From contig JADWOT020000005.1 of NCBI GenBank assembly GCA_036345935.2, forward strand, positions 744,001 through 808,000: a DNA stretch of 64,000 nucleotides, in the 5' to 3' direction. Position numbers and translations under genes: made by a program. Positions 60,675 through 64,000 of the stretch are shown one piece after another (within the stretch, counting starts at the first letter, position 1; the number at the start of each line of letters is the position of its first letter). The notes under the pieces were generated by a model. The model had not been told where the DNA came from and did no database searches. It was given only the letters and a program-made list of their open reading frames with translations. Source of the stretch: Taenia hydatigena. Lineage: Eukaryota; Platyhelminthes; Cestoda; Cyclophyllidea; Taeniidae.

Positions 60675-63600
60675 ATGCTCAGTTAGCGTTTTGCTCATAA
60701 AAGGAAGACAAAGTTGAAGATTGTTAGCAAGAGCCTCAAAATGTTCCAAGTCCAGCTAATATTATTTGTAAAATTTGAAGAAACGGTATGATGGCCGTGC
60801 CAATGCATTCATGCCGACGAGGCTACCAAAGGCTGGTGAATGCTAACGGGTGAAATCGCTCTACTAAACCACTCGTAGATGCTAGATAATGATTGTGGCA
60901 AGAAGTACGATCTGACGGCAGGATTCAATAAATTCGGTTAGTCTAAGCTTGTTAACCATGATGAACGCATACAATTATGCAGCTGCATGTTTGACATGCT
61001 CCGTCCAACTAGGTGTTTATGTTCCCTCGTTGGGTAGACCTCATCGAAGCCCGTGGGCTGAAGTCAACTCACATTTGTAGTGGCGATGCGAATTCTCCAG
61101 CTGTGTAGGCCGCCTGAAAGGGGAGCGTCTGGAAAGTCTGCTTCATTGCACCTACTAGACATGAGACGACCAGTGATCGCAAATCTCTTTGCAGGGTAGT
61201 TTTTGTCGATTTTTTGATGTGAGAAAAGCGAACTCTGGTTTTTGCTCTGTGCTCGATAAAGTGCAAATAAAATATGACTCTATCCAACCACTTCATTAGT
61301 TCTGGGGTATAAATGCCGAGGATGGGAAGACTAATCCCGTGCCGTTTGCACTCGGGTCCACCGCGTGTACGACAGGCACAAGCCAGTGAATGTGACCAAC
61401 TCATTCCAACGATTTCATTAACTGCCTTTATTGGCCCAAGTGTTCACGTGCCAATGTGTATGAGCGCAGTTTGTCCAGCTTCAAGCGTTTGCACCTGTAA
61501 AATGGGGGTGATTTAAAAGGCGTAATTCACCATACTTTGCTCAAGCCACGGCAAATTGTGATTCATTCGGCTTCGTTTTATTGACTCATTCGATCAGTAT
61601 TTTGAGACCACCGACCTGTTGTCCCAGTCGTGCTTACATCATGGTGTCCATTTATGTGTTGGATGCTTGGTCGATGGAACATCTGAATGTAGATGTATTG
61701 CACAGCATATGTGGAGTGAAGTAGACATGTTGAAATTGGCACAGTTTGCGCATGCCTTGCATTTCGTGAACGTAGGGCTCTTGAGTTTCGCTAGAGTACT
61801 CGTGAGCCATTCCTAAGCAGCTTGAGATGGTGAGCTATTTTGTCAGCGATTTGATTGAGCGAGGTGGTATTTACGCATCCGCTTGATTTCTGACATATGA
61901 TGACAGGTCTCAAGTGGCGAAGAGTGAAGTAGTTAATGGGTTGCAGTGACAATCGCTCGTGTATCCGTCAGACCGATGCGAAGGAAGGTAGATGCATGAG
62001 AGTCGGTCAGGAAGGTGGCACAGCATGTCGAACGGTAGCAGCAATAGGAGGCAGAGAGGCGAATTTTACGAATCTGATGCCCTAACAGCATCGCCTTTGT
62101 TTGAGATGAAGGTGGCGAAGTGGAAATCGCGTGGCAGTGTGCTATAGACTATAGGAATGAAGGAAGAAAGACAGCGATCAAAGGAGAGATACATCTGCTG
62201 GAAGAATGATTCATTATTCGCCCTCAGTCTAGTATTGGAGCTTACCTTAGTAGCCATGCCCGATTGAAGCATTCTCACCATAATAGTAGTTTAATGAGCC
62301 GAAAGGGGGTAGTGCGATGATGTGTCGACATGGAGTCCATTTAACTCAGCCATACATTCAGAGGAGCCATCAATACTGCTGAAACACACTTCCGCAAGGT
62401 TATTTTGCTTATTTGATAAAGGACCAAAAACAAGTGCATTACTTTCTTGCATAGACTTTTCTATCCATAAATAGGGTTGTGGCCCCAAAAGGGTGAAAAA
62501 GAGAGGAGAGACCATTAGGAGATGGAAGTGATATGGAGTTCACTTGCACTCACTTCCCATAGCCACAGCAGCTGACGTTTTCGATAAATTTGGAGCAGAG
62601 CGACCACAAATCCCGATTTCTTAATTAGGATTTCAAAGCATTGTCTTGTCAGCCATCTGCTGCTAGCCATTTTTTAATCACGTTTTCTCTTTCCAATTTT
62701 TATATATACCGAGTTTACCACCTAGGTATTCGACGGAATGGCCTAGGAGCAGATGTCATTATAATAAAGAATGCTGGAACTGCTGAGTGCAGTGACTGCT
62801 TCTAAGAATCCCTCTGATAATTCAAAAAAATTGCGAGAAGGCGTTGTAATAGAAGCATGCTTCTTGCGACTGTCAATGACTCTTGTCCTATTAACACGCG
62901 TGGAAATGAAGCGGCGGTACGTGTAGGAAGTGGCATAGCATTCTACTTTGCTCTCCTTGATGTTTAAAGAGAATTCGCACCGTAGTGTAGAGTCAATCGA
63001 GGCTGCAGCACTTTACGTGTCGAAGGTTTTATCGGTCAGGTGGGTGGAGTCGGGCAGCCCCTGAGGCCTTGAGTCACGCTGCACCTCATCGAGAACGAGC
63101 ATTACTCTCCATGAAATCATGCCTCTTAGCCAACAACATTTTAAATAGTGGGGCATGAAACTTACTTTCACTCATTTTTTCGGACTCTGCAGGCAGTTTA
63201 TGGATTTGAGGACACAGTGGTATAAGGTCAGTCGCGTCTGTGTCATTGCAAACATTCAGCGCGCCAATATCCAGGGTCAATGTGTGAGTTACTAGCATCC
63301 GCTTGCATTGTGCAACCTTAAAAGCCCCTTCCCAGCAAGCCTTGTCCGATCAGTTGATAAAATCATGCGTGTAAATAGGCGATCGTGGGCGGAGGCACTC
63401 TTAACCACGGCTGTTTTGTCCTTGCAAAGTATACACACTCCTAAGTAAATTTAATTATGGCAATTGTATTTAAGACGATCGGCGGAAGACATTGTCACCG
63501 AAATTTCACAGTAGTTCGCTGCTATCATTGAATTAGCCAGTTTCTTCCAATGTTTAAATCAAAATTGCAGATTGATGTCTGATTTCTCGTTGTCATACTT

Positions 63601-64000
63601 CTCACTTGCTGATCCAACCCCATCATCTACCGTCTTCAGATAGTGCTACCGACGTCTTCTTCCTTCCCAAATTTTGCTTGCGTTATTATCTAAACGTGGT
63701 TTTAAATTCTTTACTTCCTTATTTAATACACAGAAGATAGGTAATTAGCAAGCATAGCTACCTTTGTATGACTGCGGCAGCTATCAGCAGAGGCATGCTT
63801 GAGGATCCCGTGCCACCAGCATTCAGACGCGCAAAGGCAATCACAGAATGTGATGCATTACACATGCATCTGCTGCAACAGAAAACGGCCATCGCTATTG
63901 CTGTACCCGAGTTTTTCGGGCTCCATCACGCAGATTTACGAAAAAAATGCGATGAGAATTAGGCGCTGAGATTGCTTTTCTTGCGGCGGCAATATTTGTT

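Larger units (their letters stand above)
54142..64000 (-). repeat. Right arm of the inverted repeat
   Basis: Inverted copy of 6216-16072, beginning at the first called base after the 100-N gap and continuing to the end of the window. Its contents mirror the left arm: tRNA-Arg-like sequence at 59746-59818 (minus), 619-bp repeat at 58300-58918 (plus), purine-rich tract at 59391-59655, 122-codon frame at 60306-60674 (plus), and an 11-bp-arm hairpin at 57279-57303. The 2-base homopolymer difference at 56714-56722 opens one short extra frame (56679-56867) that is absent from the left arm, which shows that this frame is meaningless. Confidence 0.97.

Noticed and set aside
1..64000. CRISPR arrays, bacterial operons, prophage or integron structures
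   Set aside because: There are no regularly spaced identical repeats with unique spacers, no long adjacent ORFs with ribosome binding sites, and no phage or integrase-like proteins. The DNA is eukaryotic in style.

Overview
This is nuclear DNA of a eukaryote, most likely an invertebrate animal. Coding density is very low: the longest open frame in 64 kb is 142 codons. The plausible coding pieces are short exons bounded by GT..AG splice signals. One histone H2A pseudogene is present, and a tRNA-Arg-like sequence carries an internal B box. Old, diverged duplications are spread through most of the window. I could not fix the phylum. There are no bacterial operons, ribosome binding sites or CRISPR arrays.

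Layout. (1) 1-6215: AT-rich intergenic DNA with a diverged direct repeat pair (776-1105 and 2910-3233) and one half of an inverted repeat pair (4238-4457, partner 21609-21851). (2) 6216-16072: left arm of a near-perfect inverted repeat whose right arm is 54142-64000. The right arm starts exactly at a 100-N gap (54042-54141) and runs off the window. I found only one substitution and one 2-base homopolymer difference between the arms. Each arm carries a tRNA-Arg(ACG)-like sequence, a pyrimidine/purine-asymmetric tract, a 619-bp dispersed repeat and a 122-codon open frame. (3) 16073-37980: mostly intergenic, with a second 619-bp repeat copy (18129-18747), further diverged duplications, an H2A pseudogene (31657-31791) and a degenerate segmental duplication (34410-36545). 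(4) 37988-42651: the best gene in the window. It has CCAAT and TATA boxes, a signal-peptide exon, four further exons with all internal introns in phase 1, a stop codon and an ATTAAA signal. Downstream lie two more exon-like segments of the same phase and an array of 263-bp units that each carry an exon-like cassette, then AATAAA. (5) 42652-54041: intergenic DNA with minus-strand open frames, notably a cluster at 48.8-51.9 kb, and a possible reverse-transcriptase remnant near 43.1 kb.

How it fits together. The 38 kb locus looks like a secreted, cysteine-containing protein of no family I recognise. It may have a switch between two 3' ends, because the stop codon TAG of the short form is also the AG acceptor of the next exon-like segment. 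The inverted repeat is most simply an assembly join of an allelic contig, since its inner edge coincides exactly with the scaffold gap. Everything in the arms should therefore be counted once until that is tested.
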